A DNA stretch of 42,529 bases, taken from SZAS-79 sp038211455. GTDB taxonomy: Bacteria > Pseudomonadota > Gammaproteobacteria > Burkholderiales > SG8-39. The stretch lies in contig JBBQVP010000017.1 in NCBI GenBank assembly GCA_038211455.1, forward strand, positions 1 to 42,529. Direction: 5' to 3'. The notes below the pieces were generated by a model. That model searched no databases and was not told where the DNA came from. It worked only from the letters and a program-made list of their open reading frames with translations. Of this stretch, positions 32,316 to 40,945 are shown piece by piece (within the stretch, counting starts at the first letter, position 1; each line of letters starts with the position of its first letter). Made by a program: the position numbers and the translations under genes.

Positions 32316-33482
32316 ATGAAACGGCTTTGGCTCATCTTTTCTCAGACTGCAACCCTGTGCCTTGCGGTGCTTTTTGTTGTCTCGACGCTGAAGCCGGAGT
32401 GGCTTCCTTCCCGCGTGACCAACGGCGTCGCGGACAGCATAGTGGCGGTGAAAACCGCCCCTGATGCCATTTCGGGAAACGTTCGCGCGAATTCGTACAA
32501 CGATGCCGTGAAGAAGGCGACCCCTTCGGTCGTCAACATCTTTACGAGCAAGGAAGTGCGTGCGCCACGCCACCCGTTCCTCAACGACCCGCTGTTCCGG
32601 CGTTTTTTCGGCGAGCAGTTCGGCGAGCAGCCTGAGCGCTCGTCCAGCCTCGGGTCGGGAGTGATCGTGAGCCCCGCCGGCTACATACTCACCAACAGCC
32701 ACGTTGTCGAGGCCGCCGACGAGATCGAGGTGCTGCTCGCAGACGGAAGAAAGCTCCTTGCAAAGCAGGTCGGCAGCGACGCGGAGAGTGACCTCGCCGT
32801 GCTCCGCGTCGAATCCGCGCAGCTGCCAGCGATCACCTTCGGCTCCTCCGACGCGCTGCGGGTCGGCGACGTGGTGCTGGCAATCGGGAACCCGTTCGGG
32901 GTCGGGCAGACGGTGACCTCCGGTATCGTCAGCGCCCTCGGCCGCAACCAGCTCGGCATCAACACGTTCGAAAACTTCATCCAGACCGATGCTGCAATCA
33001 ACCCCGGCAATTCGGGCGGCGCGCTCGTGGACGCTGCCGGCAACCTTATTGGCATCAACACGGCGATCTACTCGCGCTCTGGCGGATCGATGGGAATCGG
33101 TTTCGCGATCCCCGTGTCGACCGCGCAGCAGGTGATGGAGTCGATCATCAAGACCGGCAGCGTCACGCGCGGATGGATCGGCGTGGAGGTGCAGGAAATC
33201 ACGCCAGCGCTGGCCGAATCATTCAAGCTGAAGGACGTTCGCGGCGCGATCATTGCAGGCGTGCTGCGCGGCGGGCCCGCCGACAAGGGGGGGATCAAGC
33301 CCGGGGACGTGCTGATGGGAATCGAGGGAAAAACCGTCACGGACCCGCAGAACATGCTCAACCTCGTTGCGGGACTCCAGCCCGGCGCCAGTGCCCGCCT
33401 GAAACTGCGTCGCGGCCAGGAAGAATTAGAAGTGTCGGTGGTCGTCGGCAAGCGACCGAAGCCTCCGCCCGAAAAGCAGTAG
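32316..33482 (+). CDS. degS: DegS/AlgW-type membrane-anchored serine protease (HtrA family)
   Basis: 388 residues. An N-terminal membrane anchor (about 5-24, WLIFSQTATLCLAVLFVVST) leads to a trypsin-like protease domain in the periplasm with the triad His129 (TNSHVV), Asp159 (ESDLAVL) and Ser233 (NPGNSGGAL), followed by a single PDZ domain (about 280-375). One PDZ plus an uncleaved anchor points to DegS/AlgW rather than DegP or DegQ, which have two PDZ domains. DegS-type enzymes sense misfolded outer-membrane proteins and start the sigma-E cascade; whether this organism uses it so is unknown. A TATGAT box (32299-32304) ends 11 bases before the ATG and no Shine-Dalgarno is seen. Divergent from petA. 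Confidence 0.93.
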   Translation: MKRLWLIFSQTATLCLAVLFVVSTLKPEWLPSRVTNGVADSIVAVKTAPDAISGNVRANSYNDAVKKATPSVVNIFTSKEVRAPRHPFLNDPLFRRFFGEQFGEQPERSSSLGSGVIVSPAGYILTNSHVVEAADEIEVLLADGRKLLAKQVGSDAESDLAVLRVESAQLPAITFGSSDALRVGDVVLAIGNPFGVGQTVTSGIVSALGRNQLGINTFENFIQTDAAINPGNSGGALVDAAGNLIGINTAIYSRSGGSMGIGFAIPVSTAQQVMESIIKTGSVTRGWIGVEVQEITPALAESFKLKDVRGAIIAGVLRGGPADKGGIKPGDVLMGIEGKTVTDPQNMLNLVAGLQPGASARLKLRRGQEELEVSVVVGKRPKPPPEKQ

Positions 33483-33532
33483 GCGCGCTGCAAGATCCCG
33501 CAGTCGAGGCCCATCCACCGCAGGAGCAGACC

Positions 33533-34954
33533 ATGACGGACCCCCGACTCCCGCGCGACGCGGAGAGCGTGTTGAAGCTCGCCGCGCAATCGATGTTCGA
33601 CCTTTTTTCGACCATGAGCGAGGGAATGATGCTGGTCGATCGCGCCGGGCGGGTCGTGTGGATCAACGAGAGTTACAAGCGCTTTCTGCCCGCGCTCGGA
33701 TTCGCAAAGACCGAAGAGTTTGTCGGCAGGCCGGTCGAAGAGGTCGTGCCGAACACCCTTATGCGCCAGGTGGTGGAGACTGGCAAGCCGATTCTCGTCG
33801 ACCTCATGACCAACAAGGCGGGAACATTCGTCGTCAGCCGCATCCCGCTGCGCGATGGCGCAGGCGAGGTCATCGGTGCCCTGGGAATGGTGCTGTTCGA
33901 CCACCCGGAGGCCACCTTGCAACCACTGATCGGAAAATTTGCGAAACTCCAACGGGAACTCGACGAGACGCGCAAGGAACTCGCCGCGCAGCGCAGGCCG
34001 AAGTACACCTTCGCAAGCTATATCGGCTCCAGCCCCGCGGCGCTCGAGGTCAAGCGACAGGCGCGCCGCGCTGCGCAGCTCGACACGACCATCCTGCTGT
34101 TAGGCGAAACCGGGGCTGGCAAGGAAATGCTGGCGCATGCAATCCATGCCGCTTCTTCGCGTGCGCTCAAACCGTTCATAGGCGTCAACCTTGCCGCAGT
34201 GCCGGAAACGCTGCTCGAAGCGGAGTTCTTCGGCGTGGCGCCAGGCGCCTACACCGGCGCGGATCGGAAGGGGCGCGAGGGAAAATTCAAGATCGCGGAC
34301 GGTGGCACCCTGTTCCTGGACGAAATCGGCGACATGCCGCTGTCGCTCCAGGCGAAGCTGCTGCGTGTCCTTCAGGAGCGCGAAATCGAGCAGCTCGGCT
34401 CAAATCATGTGACGGAGGTGGACGTGCGGGTGATCGCCGCCACCAGCCGTGACCTGAAGTCGCTCGTCGACGAAGGCCGCTTCAGGCAGGATCTTTACTA
34501 TCGGCTGAACGTCCTGCCGGTTCGCTTGCCTTCACTGCGCGAGCGCCTGTCGGATCTGGAAGCCCTGTGTGAAAGCCTGCTTGAGAGCATCGCCCAGCGT
34601 ACCGGGATGCCGCAAAGGGAGACGACGGCCTCCGCGATCGGTGCGCTGGCAGCGCACGAATGGCGTGGCAACGTGCGTGAACTGCGAAATGTCCTGGAAC
34701 AGGCAACCATGCATACGGACAACATCCGCCTGGTCGCCGAAGATTTTTTCGCGATCCTGCCCTCGGCTCGGCGCGAGCCGGCGCGGGCGGTGTTGAGACC
34801 GCTGCCTCAGCTGGTCGCCGAGCTTGAGCGCAGTTCGATCCGGTCCGCGCTGGAAGCGACCCAGGGTAACAAGGTGTCCGCTGCGAAAATGCTCGGAATC
34901 TCCCGGGCAACCCTCTACGAAAAGCTTGCGTCAATCAAGCGAATGTCCGCATAG
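33533..34954 (+). CDS. Sigma-54-dependent activator (PAS, AAA+, Fis-type helix-turn-helix)
   Basis: 473 residues. An N-terminal PAS sensor (about 20-125, MSEGMMLVDRAGRVVWINESYKRFLP) is followed by a short coiled linker (135-155) and a sigma-54 AAA+ domain with Walker A GETGAGKE (191-198), the sigma-54-contacting loop as GAYTGA (238-243; GAFTGA is usual) and Walker B GGTLFLDEIGDM (257-268). A C-terminal Fis-type helix-turn-helix (about 435-470, NKVSAAKMLGISRATLYEKL) completes it. There is no receiver domain, so it is not a response regulator; the PAS domain probably senses a ligand or redox signal. It starts 50 bp after the protease gene. Immediately downstream lie an inverted repeat, a sigma-54 promoter and the ABC operon, which is its likely target. 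Confidence 0.93.
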   Translation: MTDPRLPRDAESVLKLAAQSMFDLFSTMSEGMMLVDRAGRVVWINESYKRFLPALGFAKTEEFVGRPVEEVVPNTLMRQVVETGKPILVDLMTNKAGTFVVSRIPLRDGAGEVIGALGMVLFDHPEATLQPLIGKFAKLQRELDETRKELAAQRRPKYTFASYIGSSPAALEVKRQARRAAQLDTTILLLGETGAGKEMLAHAIHAASSRALKPFIGVNLAAVPETLLEAEFFGVAPGAYTGADRKGREGKFKIADGGTLFLDEIGDMPLSLQAKLLRVLQEREIEQLGSNHVTEVDVRVIAATSRDLKSLVDEGRFRQDLYYRLNVLPVRLPSLRERLSDLEALCESLLESIAQRTGMPQRETTASAIGALAAHEWRGNVRELRNVLEQATMHTDNIRLVAEDFFAILPSARREPARAVLRPLPQLVAELERSSIRSALEATQGNKVSAAKMLGISRATLYEKLASIKRMSA

Positions 34955-34969
34955 CAGACAGCATGTCTG
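34955..34969. promoter_or_regulatory. Possible activator binding site upstream of the sigma-54 promoter
   Basis: Inverted repeat CAGACA-GCA-TGTCTG directly after the activator stop, about 150 bp upstream of the -24 element, where enhancer sites of sigma-54 activators usually lie. A second dyad, TGGACA (35042-35047) and TGTCCA (35082-35087), is closer to the promoter. No T-run follows, so a terminator is less likely. The 232-bp gap is otherwise AT-rich with no gene. Confidence 0.45.
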
Positions 34970-35111
34970 AAATACATACACTAGAAAAATTGACTAACTA
35001 ACTGATTAAAAAAATGTTCCTTTACAAGACTGCATGAAGACTGGACACTTCTGCTCGATGGCGAATTCAGTCTTTACCGATTGTCCATAGAACTCAAAGC
35101 CTTACGAACCG

Positions 35112-35127
35112 TGGCACGGGGCTTGCA
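35112..35127 (+). promoter_or_regulatory. Sigma-54 (-24/-12) promoter of the ABC operon
   Basis: TGGCAC (35112-35117), five bases, TTGCA (35123-35127) matches the RpoN consensus, with GG and GC at the invariant positions. Transcription would start near 35138, about 50 bases before the binding-protein gene. Confidence 0.88.
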
Positions 35128-35189
35128 ATTGAATCGGCCCAACGCCGCTAGATAGAGACAGCGGTTCGCACCGACCCTCAGGAGGAATG

Positions 35190-36383
35190 ATGAATCAGAT
35201 GTCCCGTTGGCTTGCCGTCGGCGCATTGGCGTTCGTGGCAGGCAGCGCTTTCGCGCAAAGCAAGGAAATCCGGATTGCCCACGTCTATGACAAGACTGGA
35301 CCGCTCGAAGCCTACGCGAAGCAGACGCAGGCCGGCCTGCTCATGGGCCTGGAATACGCAACCGGCGGCAAGATGGAAGTGCTCGGCCGCAAGATCGTGC
35401 TAATCGAGAAGGACGGCCAGTTCAAGCCGGATATTGGGAAATCCCAGCTGGCGGCCGCGTATGGCGATGACAAGGCCGACATCGCGATCGGGCCCACTTC
35501 CTCGGGTTCGGCCCTTGCGATGCTGCCGGTTGCGGAGGAGTACAAGAAGATCCTGCTGGTCGAGCCTGCAGTCGCCGACTCGATTACGGGCGACAAGTGG
35601 AACCGCTACGTGTTCCGCACGGCGCGCAACTCCACCCAGGATGCGATCGCCAATGCGGTCGCTACTCCCCAGGACGCACAGATCGCAATGCTCGCCCAGG
35701 ACTACGCGTTTGGCCGCGACGGGGTAAAAGCGTTCAAGGAAGCGCTCGCAGCCGTCGGCAGCAAAGCGACGATCGTGCACGAAGAGTATGTGCCGCAGGC
35801 GACGACGGACTTCACGGCGCCCGCACAGCGAATGTTCGACGCGCTCAAGGACAGAAAAGGCACCAAGGTCATCGGTATCATCTGGGCGGGCGCCAACCCC
35901 CTGTCCAAGATTGCCGCGCTGAAACCCGAGCGCTTTGGAATCACCCTCGCGCCCGGGGGGAACATCCTGCCCGTCATGAAATCCTGGAAAGAATTCGCAG
36001 GCGTGGAGGGGGCGATCTACTATTACTACGGTTTCCCGAAGAACAAGACCAACGACTGGCTGGTCGCCGAGCACAAGAAGCGCTTCGCCGGAGCCCCGCC
36101 AGATTTTTTCACCGCCGGTGGAATGTCGGCCGGGATTGCAGTTGTGGAAGCAATCAAGAAAGCCGGCGGCACGGATACCGAGAAGCTGATTGCAGCGATG
36201 GAAGGCATGACATTCGACTCACCCAAGGGCCCCATGACCTTCCGCAAGGAGGATCACCAGGCGATGCAGCCGATGTATCAGTTCCGGATCAAGAAGGACC
36301 AGGCCAATGAGTGGGATCTCCTCGATCTGGTGCGCGAGATTCCGGCCAAGGAAATCCCCCTGCCGATCCGCAACAAGCGGTAG
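35190..36383 (+). CDS. ABC transporter substrate-binding protein (LivK/branched-chain amino-acid type)
   Basis: 397 residues. A signal peptide (SRWLAVGALAFVAGSAFA, cleavage before QSKEIRIAHVYDKTGPLEAY) directs it to the periplasm. The type-1 periplasmic-binding fold is seen in IAIGPTSSGSALAMLPVAEEYKKILL, AQDYAFGRDGVKAFKEAL and GGMSAGIAVVEAIKKAGGTDTEKLIAAMEG. Members bind branched-chain amino acids, amides or aromatic acids, and the ligand is not evident here. GGAGG (35181-35185) best fits the second of two adjacent ATGs, which is used here; the first is at 35187. It is first gene after the sigma-54 promoter and is followed by three intercistronic hairpins before the ATPase genes. Confidence 0.92.
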   Translation: MNQMSRWLAVGALAFVAGSAFAQSKEIRIAHVYDKTGPLEAYAKQTQAGLLMGLEYATGGKMEVLGRKIVLIEKDGQFKPDIGKSQLAAAYGDDKADIAIGPTSSGSALAMLPVAEEYKKILLVEPAVADSITGDKWNRYVFRTARNSTQDAIANAVATPQDAQIAMLAQDYAFGRDGVKAFKEALAAVGSKATIVHEEYVPQATTDFTAPAQRMFDALKDRKGTKVIGIIWAGANPLSKIAALKPERFGITLAPGGNILPVMKSWKEFAGVEGAIYYYYGFPKNKTNDWLVAEHKKRFAGAPPDFFTAGGMSAGIAVVEAIKKAGGTDTEKLIAAMEGMTFDSPKGPMTFRKEDHQAMQPMYQFRIKKDQANEWDLLDLVREIPAKEIPLPIRNKR

Positions 36384-36386
36384 GCA

Positions 36387-36447
36387 CGGCACAGCGTGTG
36401 CCGGGACGCGGAAACCGCGGTTTCCGCGTCCTGTGGCTCTCGCCACA
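36387..36447 (+). other. Three consecutive intercistronic hairpins
   Basis: CGGCACA-GCG-TGTGCCG (36387-36403); a perfect 28-bp palindrome (36404-36431) whose arms are GGACGCGGAAACCG and its complement; and TGTGGC-TCTC-GCCACA (36432-36447). None has a T-run. Such structures after a binding-protein gene usually protect its mRNA from 3' decay, giving more binding protein than ATPase or permease. Confidence 0.8.
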
Positions 36448-36483
36448 AGGCCATGGCTGCCTGATCGATCGAGCCGAACTCCG

Positions 36484-37254
36484 ATGACTGCCACTGAACA
36501 CCCGGCACTCGAAACTCGCGACCTCACGATCCGCTTCGGCGGCCACGTTGCGGTCAACCGCGTGAGCTGCCGGTTCCGCCCGGGTACGCTCACCGCGATC
36601 GTCGGTCCCAACGGCGCGGGAAAGACGACGTACTTCAACCTCATATCCGGTCAGCTGCGTGCAAGCGAAGGACAGGTGCTGCTTTATAACAGCGACGTCA
36701 CCGGGGACTCTGCACCGGTGCGCACGCGCAAAGGAATGGGCCGTGCCTTCCAGCTGACCAATCTTTTCCCCAATCTCAGCGTGTTGGAGAATGTGCGCCT
36801 GGCGGTCCAGGCCCGCGCCGGCACCGGGCTCAACCTGGTCTCCATGTGGGGCCGACACACCGAACTTATCGAGAAGGCGGAGCACTTCCTGGCGCGCGTG
36901 GGCCTGGAAGATCGCCGCGCAGATCTGGCGTCGGCGCTGCCGCATGGCGACCAGCGCAAACTCGAGGTGGCGATACTGCTCGCTCTTGAACCGGATATCT
37001 TCATGTTCGACGAACCGACCGCCGGAATGAGCGTCGCGGAAGTGCCGGTGATCCTCGAGTTGATCCGCGATATAAAGAACCAGAAGGATAAGACCATCCT
37101 TCTGGTGGAGCACAAGATGGACGTCGTGCGGTCGCTTTCAGACCGCATTGTCGTGCTGCACCAGGGCGTGCTTGTCGCCGACGGGGAGCCAGCCGAGGTC
37201 ATTGCCTCCCCGATCGTGCAGGAAGCCTATCTGGGAATTCTCGCTGATGCCTGA
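36484..37254 (+). CDS. ABC transporter ATPase, LivG type
   Basis: 256 residues. Walker A GPNGAGKTT is at 41-49, the Q-loop follows in GRAFQLTNLFPNLSVLENV, Walker B is IFMFDEPTAGM (about 176-186), and the switch His is in LLVEHKMDVV. The ABC signature is unusual: LPHGDQRKLE (152-161), where LSYGQQR(R/K)LE is normal for LivG, so the signature Ser is His and the first Gln is Asp. The C-terminal SPIVQEAYLG is a standard LivG ending. It follows the hairpin region by 36 bp and overlaps livF by 8 bp. Confidence 0.92.
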   Translation: MTATEHPALETRDLTIRFGGHVAVNRVSCRFRPGTLTAIVGPNGAGKTTYFNLISGQLRASEGQVLLYNSDVTGDSAPVRTRKGMGRAFQLTNLFPNLSVLENVRLAVQARAGTGLNLVSMWGRHTELIEKAEHFLARVGLEDRRADLASALPHGDQRKLEVAILLALEPDIFMFDEPTAGMSVAEVPVILELIRDIKNQKDKTILLVEHKMDVVRSLSDRIVVLHQGVLVADGEPAEVIASPIVQEAYLGILADA

Positions 37255-37972
37255 AGCGCTGCTTGTACTATCGGGGGTAAACACCCACATCGGGCACTAT
37301 CACATCCTTCAGGGCGTGGATTTCGAAGTACCACGCGGCGAACTGACGATGCTGCTCGGCCGTAACGGGGCGGGAAAGACGACCACCTTGCGCACCATCC
37401 TCGGGCTCTGGCGGGCATCCTCCGGCTCGATCCGGTTGGAACAGAGCGAGATCGCCAGCGAGGACACCCCCACGATCGCAAACATGGGTATTTCCTACGT
37501 GCCGGAGTCGATGGGCATCTTTGCCGGCCTGTCGGTACAGGAAAATCTGAAGCTTGCCGCCCGCCACGGGCCGCTCGACGACGGGCGACTCGACTGGATG
37601 TTCCGCTATTTCCCGGCACTCAAGAAGTTCTGGTTCCTGCCCGCGGGCCTGCTTTCCGGCGGCCAGAAGCAGATGCTCGCGATTTCGCGCGCAATCATCG
37701 AGCCGCGAAAGCTGGTCCTGATCGACGAACCCACGAAGGGCCTCGCCCCCGCCATCATCAACAACTTGATCGAGGCGCTGCGCGAACTCAAGAAAACCGA
37801 CACGACGATCCTGATGGTCGAACAGAATTTTCACGCGGCCCGCTCCCTGGGTGACAGCGTCGCAGTCATGGATTCCGGGCGCATCGTGCACTCCGGCCGG
37901 ATGGCAGCGCTCGCAGGCGATGAGGCCCTGCAGACCCGGCTGCTCGGCCTGTCGCTCGACACGCACCAGTGA
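37247..37972 (+). CDS. ABC transporter ATPase, LivF type
   Basis: 241 residues. Walker A GRNGAGKTTT is at 38-47, the canonical signature LLSGGQKQMLAISRA begins at about 134, Walker B is LVLIDEPTKGLAPAI, and the H-loop position reads MVEQNFH, where LivF proteins commonly have Gln. It pairs with the LivG-type subunit to power the LivH/LivM permeases at the inner membrane. The start lies within the end of livG (8-bp overlap), and its TGA overlaps the GTG start of the permease gene, so translation is coupled throughout. Confidence 0.93.
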   Translation: MPEALLVLSGVNTHIGHYHILQGVDFEVPRGELTMLLGRNGAGKTTTLRTILGLWRASSGSIRLEQSEIASEDTPTIANMGISYVPESMGIFAGLSVQENLKLAARHGPLDDGRLDWMFRYFPALKKFWFLPAGLLSGGQKQMLAISRAIIEPRKLVLIDEPTKGLAPAIINNLIEALRELKKTDTTILMVEQNFHAARSLGDSVAVMDSGRIVHSGRMAALAGDEALQTRLLGLSLDTHQ

Positions 37973-38985
37973 ACACGATGGACACACCCAACGACGAGGC
38001 GCTTCCCGGCGCGAAGCTGGACTGGATCCCCGTCGCGCTGCTGTTTGCTGTCGTCATCGCGGCGCTCCTGCTGATAGGAAGTTCGTCGACTTGGGTCACG
38101 CTTACGATCGCTGGTCTGGCGATGGGGCTGCTGATTTTCATCATGGCGTCCGGACTCACCCTGGTCTTCGGCCTGATGGATGTGATGAATTTTGCGCACG
38201 GACTGTTCATCGCCATTGGCGCGTATGTCGCGGCGTCCGTCATGAAACTGCTTGGCGCCGCCGCAGGTGCTCCGAGCTTTCTCGCCAACATGGGGGCCCT
38301 CGTGCCGGCGGTGGTCGCCGCCACCGCCGTGGCGGGTGTTATCGGATATTTCTTCGAGAGGATCATCATCCGGCCGGTGTACGGGCAGCATCTCAAGCAG
38401 ATCCTGATCACCACGGGGGGAATGATCGTCGCGGAGCAACTCATCCACGTGATCTGGGGCCCTGACCTCGTATCGCTTCCGCGCCCGGAGACGCTGCGCG
38501 GCGCGTTCCTTATCGGCGATGTTGCCATCGAGAAGTTTCGCCTGGTCGCAATGGTGGTCGGCCTGTTCGTATTCGGCACAATGCTGCTGCTGCTCAACAG
38601 AACCAAGATCGGGCTGCTGATCCGCGCCGGCGTCGAGAACAAGGAGATGGTCGAGGCGATGGGATACCGCATCCGCCGGCTATTCGTCGCGGTATTCGTC
38701 ACAGGTTCCGCGCTTGCCGGCCTCGGCGGAGCACTTTGGGGCATGTACCAGGAGAATTTCAACGTCAGCATCGGTGCCCACATGATGGTGCTGATTTTCA
38801 TTGTCATCATCATTGGCGGCCTGGGCTCGGTTGGCGGATGCTTCATCGGCGCCCTCCTGGTCGGCCTGATCGCCAACTATGTAGGCTTCCTCGCCCCGAA
38901 GATTGCGCTCGGCTCCAACATCCTGCTCATGATGCTGATCCTGTTCTGGCGACCGCAGGGCCTCTACCCGGTAAACAAGGCATGA
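37969..38985 (+). CDS. ABC transporter permease, LivH type
   Basis: 338 residues with about eight membrane helices. The LivH pattern is clear: GLTLVFGLMDVMNFAHGLFIAIGAYVA near the N-terminus, the cytoplasmic coupling segment IGLLIRAGVENKEMVEAMGYRIRRLF, and FIVIIIGGLGSVGGCFIGALLVGLI toward the end. The GTG start overlaps the livF stop; ATG 37978 is an alternative that would shorten it by three residues. It forms the pore with the LivM-type subunit. Confidence 0.92.
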   Translation: MNTMDTPNDEALPGAKLDWIPVALLFAVVIAALLLIGSSSTWVTLTIAGLAMGLLIFIMASGLTLVFGLMDVMNFAHGLFIAIGAYVAASVMKLLGAAAGAPSFLANMGALVPAVVAATAVAGVIGYFFERIIIRPVYGQHLKQILITTGGMIVAEQLIHVIWGPDLVSLPRPETLRGAFLIGDVAIEKFRLVAMVVGLFVFGTMLLLLNRTKIGLLIRAGVENKEMVEAMGYRIRRLFVAVFVTGSALAGLGGALWGMYQENFNVSIGAHMMVLIFIVIIIGGLGSVGGCFIGALLVGLIANYVGFLAPKIALGSNILLMMLILFWRPQGLYPVNKA

Positions 38986-40055
38986 GCCCGCTGCTCGAGA
39001 CGCTGCTCTCCGGCGACCGTCCGCGCAGCCGCCTTCTGGCCGCGGCACTGACGGTAATTTTTCTGTCACTGGCGCTGGCTCCCTTCGTGTTTCCCGGAAC
39101 GCGGGCGCTCGACGTTGCCGCCAAGGTCTGCGTATTCATCGTCCTCGTCGCTAGCTACGACCTGCTGCTGGGCTATACCGGGATCGTCTCCTTCGCACAC
39201 ACGATGTTTTTCGGGATCGGGGGATACGGCGTGGCCATCGGAATGACGCGCCTGGTGCCCGGCTGGCCGGCGATCCTGGTCGGCAGCGCCGCTGCGATTG
39301 CCCTTTCACTTGCACTGGCTTTCCTGATCGGGCTGTTTTCTCTTCGCGTGAAGGCGATTTTTTTCGCGATGGTCACGCTCGCGGTGGCCTCGTTTTTCGC
39401 GATCCTGGCGTCACAACTGTCGAGCATAACGGGCGGAGAAGACGGGATCACATTCAAGGTGCCGGAAATATTCCGCGCCAGCTATCGACTCTTCGAGGAA
39501 CCGCTTTTCGGAGTCGTGGTGGGCGGTCGGCTTCTCACGTACTACGCGGTCTTCGCAGGCTCGCTCGCCCTGTTCCTGGCCCTGCTGCGCGCGGTCAACT
39601 CGCCTTTCGGCCGGGTGCTCCTGGCGATCCGGGAGAACGATTTTCGCGCCGAAGCCCTTGGCTACCGCACGGTAATCTACCGGACGATTGCCAATTGCCT
39701 GAGCGCGCTGGTCGCAACGCTCGCCGGCGTCCTCTACGCCCTCTGGCTGCGCTACACGGGGCCTAACACCACCCTCGATTTCGGCATCATGATCGACATC
39801 TTGCTCATGGTAGTCATCGGCGGCATGGGAACCATGTACGGATCGGTGATCGGGGCGACCGTTTTTGTGCTGGCGCAGAACTACCTCCAGGACCTGATGC
39901 GGATGGCGAGCAGCGCCACACAAGGGATCCCCCTGCTGCCCACTTTGCTGCATCCCGACCGGTGGCTCCTTTGGCTGGGCGTGTTGTTCGTCGTCTGTGT
40001 CTACTTCTTTCCCTTGGGCATCGTCGGCCGCCTGCGGCAGAGATTCCTGCACTAA
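38982..40055 (+). CDS. ABC transporter permease, LivM type
   Basis: 357 residues with about nine membrane helices. LivM landmarks are SYDLLLGYTGIVSFAHTMFFGIGGYGVAIG, the coupling helix IRENDFRAEALGYRTVIYRT, and MVVIGGMGTMYGSVIGATVFVLAQNYLQD. The ATGA overlap with the LivH stop shows coupling. The alpha/beta hydrolase gene follows after 18 bp, so it is probably in the same transcript. Confidence 0.92.
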   Translation: MSPLLETLLSGDRPRSRLLAAALTVIFLSLALAPFVFPGTRALDVAAKVCVFIVLVASYDLLLGYTGIVSFAHTMFFGIGGYGVAIGMTRLVPGWPAILVGSAAAIALSLALAFLIGLFSLRVKAIFFAMVTLAVASFFAILASQLSSITGGEDGITFKVPEIFRASYRLFEEPLFGVVVGGRLLTYYAVFAGSLALFLALLRAVNSPFGRVLLAIRENDFRAEALGYRTVIYRTIANCLSALVATLAGVLYALWLRYTGPNTTLDFGIMIDILLMVVIGGMGTMYGSVIGATVFVLAQNYLQDLMRMASSATQGIPLLPTLLHPDRWLLWLGVLFVVCVYFFPLGIVGRLRQRFLH

Positions 40056-40073
40056 GTTCAACTTCCCGACAGG

Positions 40074-40916
40074 ATGAATTTCACTTCACATTACCTGGTG
40101 TGCGCGGGCCGCGAAATCCATTTCACGCTTTGGGGCGCAAACCACAGCGAGACCGTCATTGCATGGCATGGTCTCGCACGCACGGGGCGCGACATGGATG
40201 ACCTCGCAGCGGGACTCTCCGACCGCTACCGGGTCATCTGCCCGGATACGATCGGCCGGGGCCTGTCGGAGTGGAGCCCGGATCCGGTAGCGGAATACTG
40301 TCTCGCGTTCTACGCGCGAATCGCAGAGTCGCTGGTCGACCAGCTCGGCATTGGGGAAATGCAGTGGGTCGGCACTTCAATGGGCGGCGCCGTGGGGATG
40401 CACCTAGCCGGCGGCGCCCTGCGCACGCGCATCCGGCGGCTGGTGCTCAACGACATCGGCCCAAAGCTGGGTGAAGCGGCCGTCCAGCGCATCCGCTCCT
40501 ATGCCGGCAATCCCGCCAAGTTCGCGCGGGTTGGCGAACTTGAAGCGTATTTCCGCACGGTTTACAAGCCATACGGCTGGCTTTCCGACGAACAATGGAG
40601 GCGACTTGCCGAGTCGTCTGTGCGCCGTACGGAGGACGGAATGATCACGCCGCACTACGACCCCAGAATGGTTTTCCAGTTCGAGCACCATCCGAAGGAT
40701 TACGACCTGTGGGAAAGCTACGACAGGATCTGCGCGCCGACCCTGTGCCTGCGCGGCGAGGCCTCGGACCTATTGCTGGCTGAAACTGCCGAGGAGATGC
40801 GTTCGCGAGGACCTCGCGCAGTCGTCGTAACGATTCCGGGATGCGGGCATGCACCCGCACTCAACGTTCCCGACCAGATCGCCGTGATCAAGCGCTTTAT
40901 TAACGGCAGGAGCTGA
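40074..40916 (+). CDS. Alpha/beta-fold hydrolase
   Basis: 280 residues. The nucleophile elbow is VGTSMGGAVG (Ser102), with likely acid Asp232 in LRGEASDLLL and His259 in PGCGHAPALNVPDQ. The oxyanion region WHGLARTGRDMDDLA lies near residue 31. No signal peptide, so it is cytoplasmic. It is last gene of the sigma-54-controlled transport operon, which suggests it hydrolyses the imported compound, for example an ester, lactone or ring-cleavage product. That is inference; the fold alone does not give a substrate. It converges on tatC. Confidence 0.88.
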   Translation: MNFTSHYLVCAGREIHFTLWGANHSETVIAWHGLARTGRDMDDLAAGLSDRYRVICPDTIGRGLSEWSPDPVAEYCLAFYARIAESLVDQLGIGEMQWVGTSMGGAVGMHLAGGALRTRIRRLVLNDIGPKLGEAAVQRIRSYAGNPAKFARVGELEAYFRTVYKPYGWLSDEQWRRLAESSVRRTEDGMITPHYDPRMVFQFEHHPKDYDLWESYDRICAPTLCLRGEASDLLLAETAEEMRSRGPRAVVVTIPGCGHAPALNVPDQIAVIKRFINGRS

Positions 40917-40945
40917 GCGGCAGGAACTGCGCGGCAGACGTCACT
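40904..40945. repeat. Short tandem repeat across the hydrolase stop
   Basis: CGGCAGGAGCTGAG (40904-40917), CGGCAGGAACTGCG (40918-40931), then a third degenerate copy starting CGGCAGACGTC. The last copy also forms a hairpin CGGCAG-ACGTCA-CTGCCG (40932-40949) in the 39-bp gap to tatC. No T-run. Confidence 0.6.
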
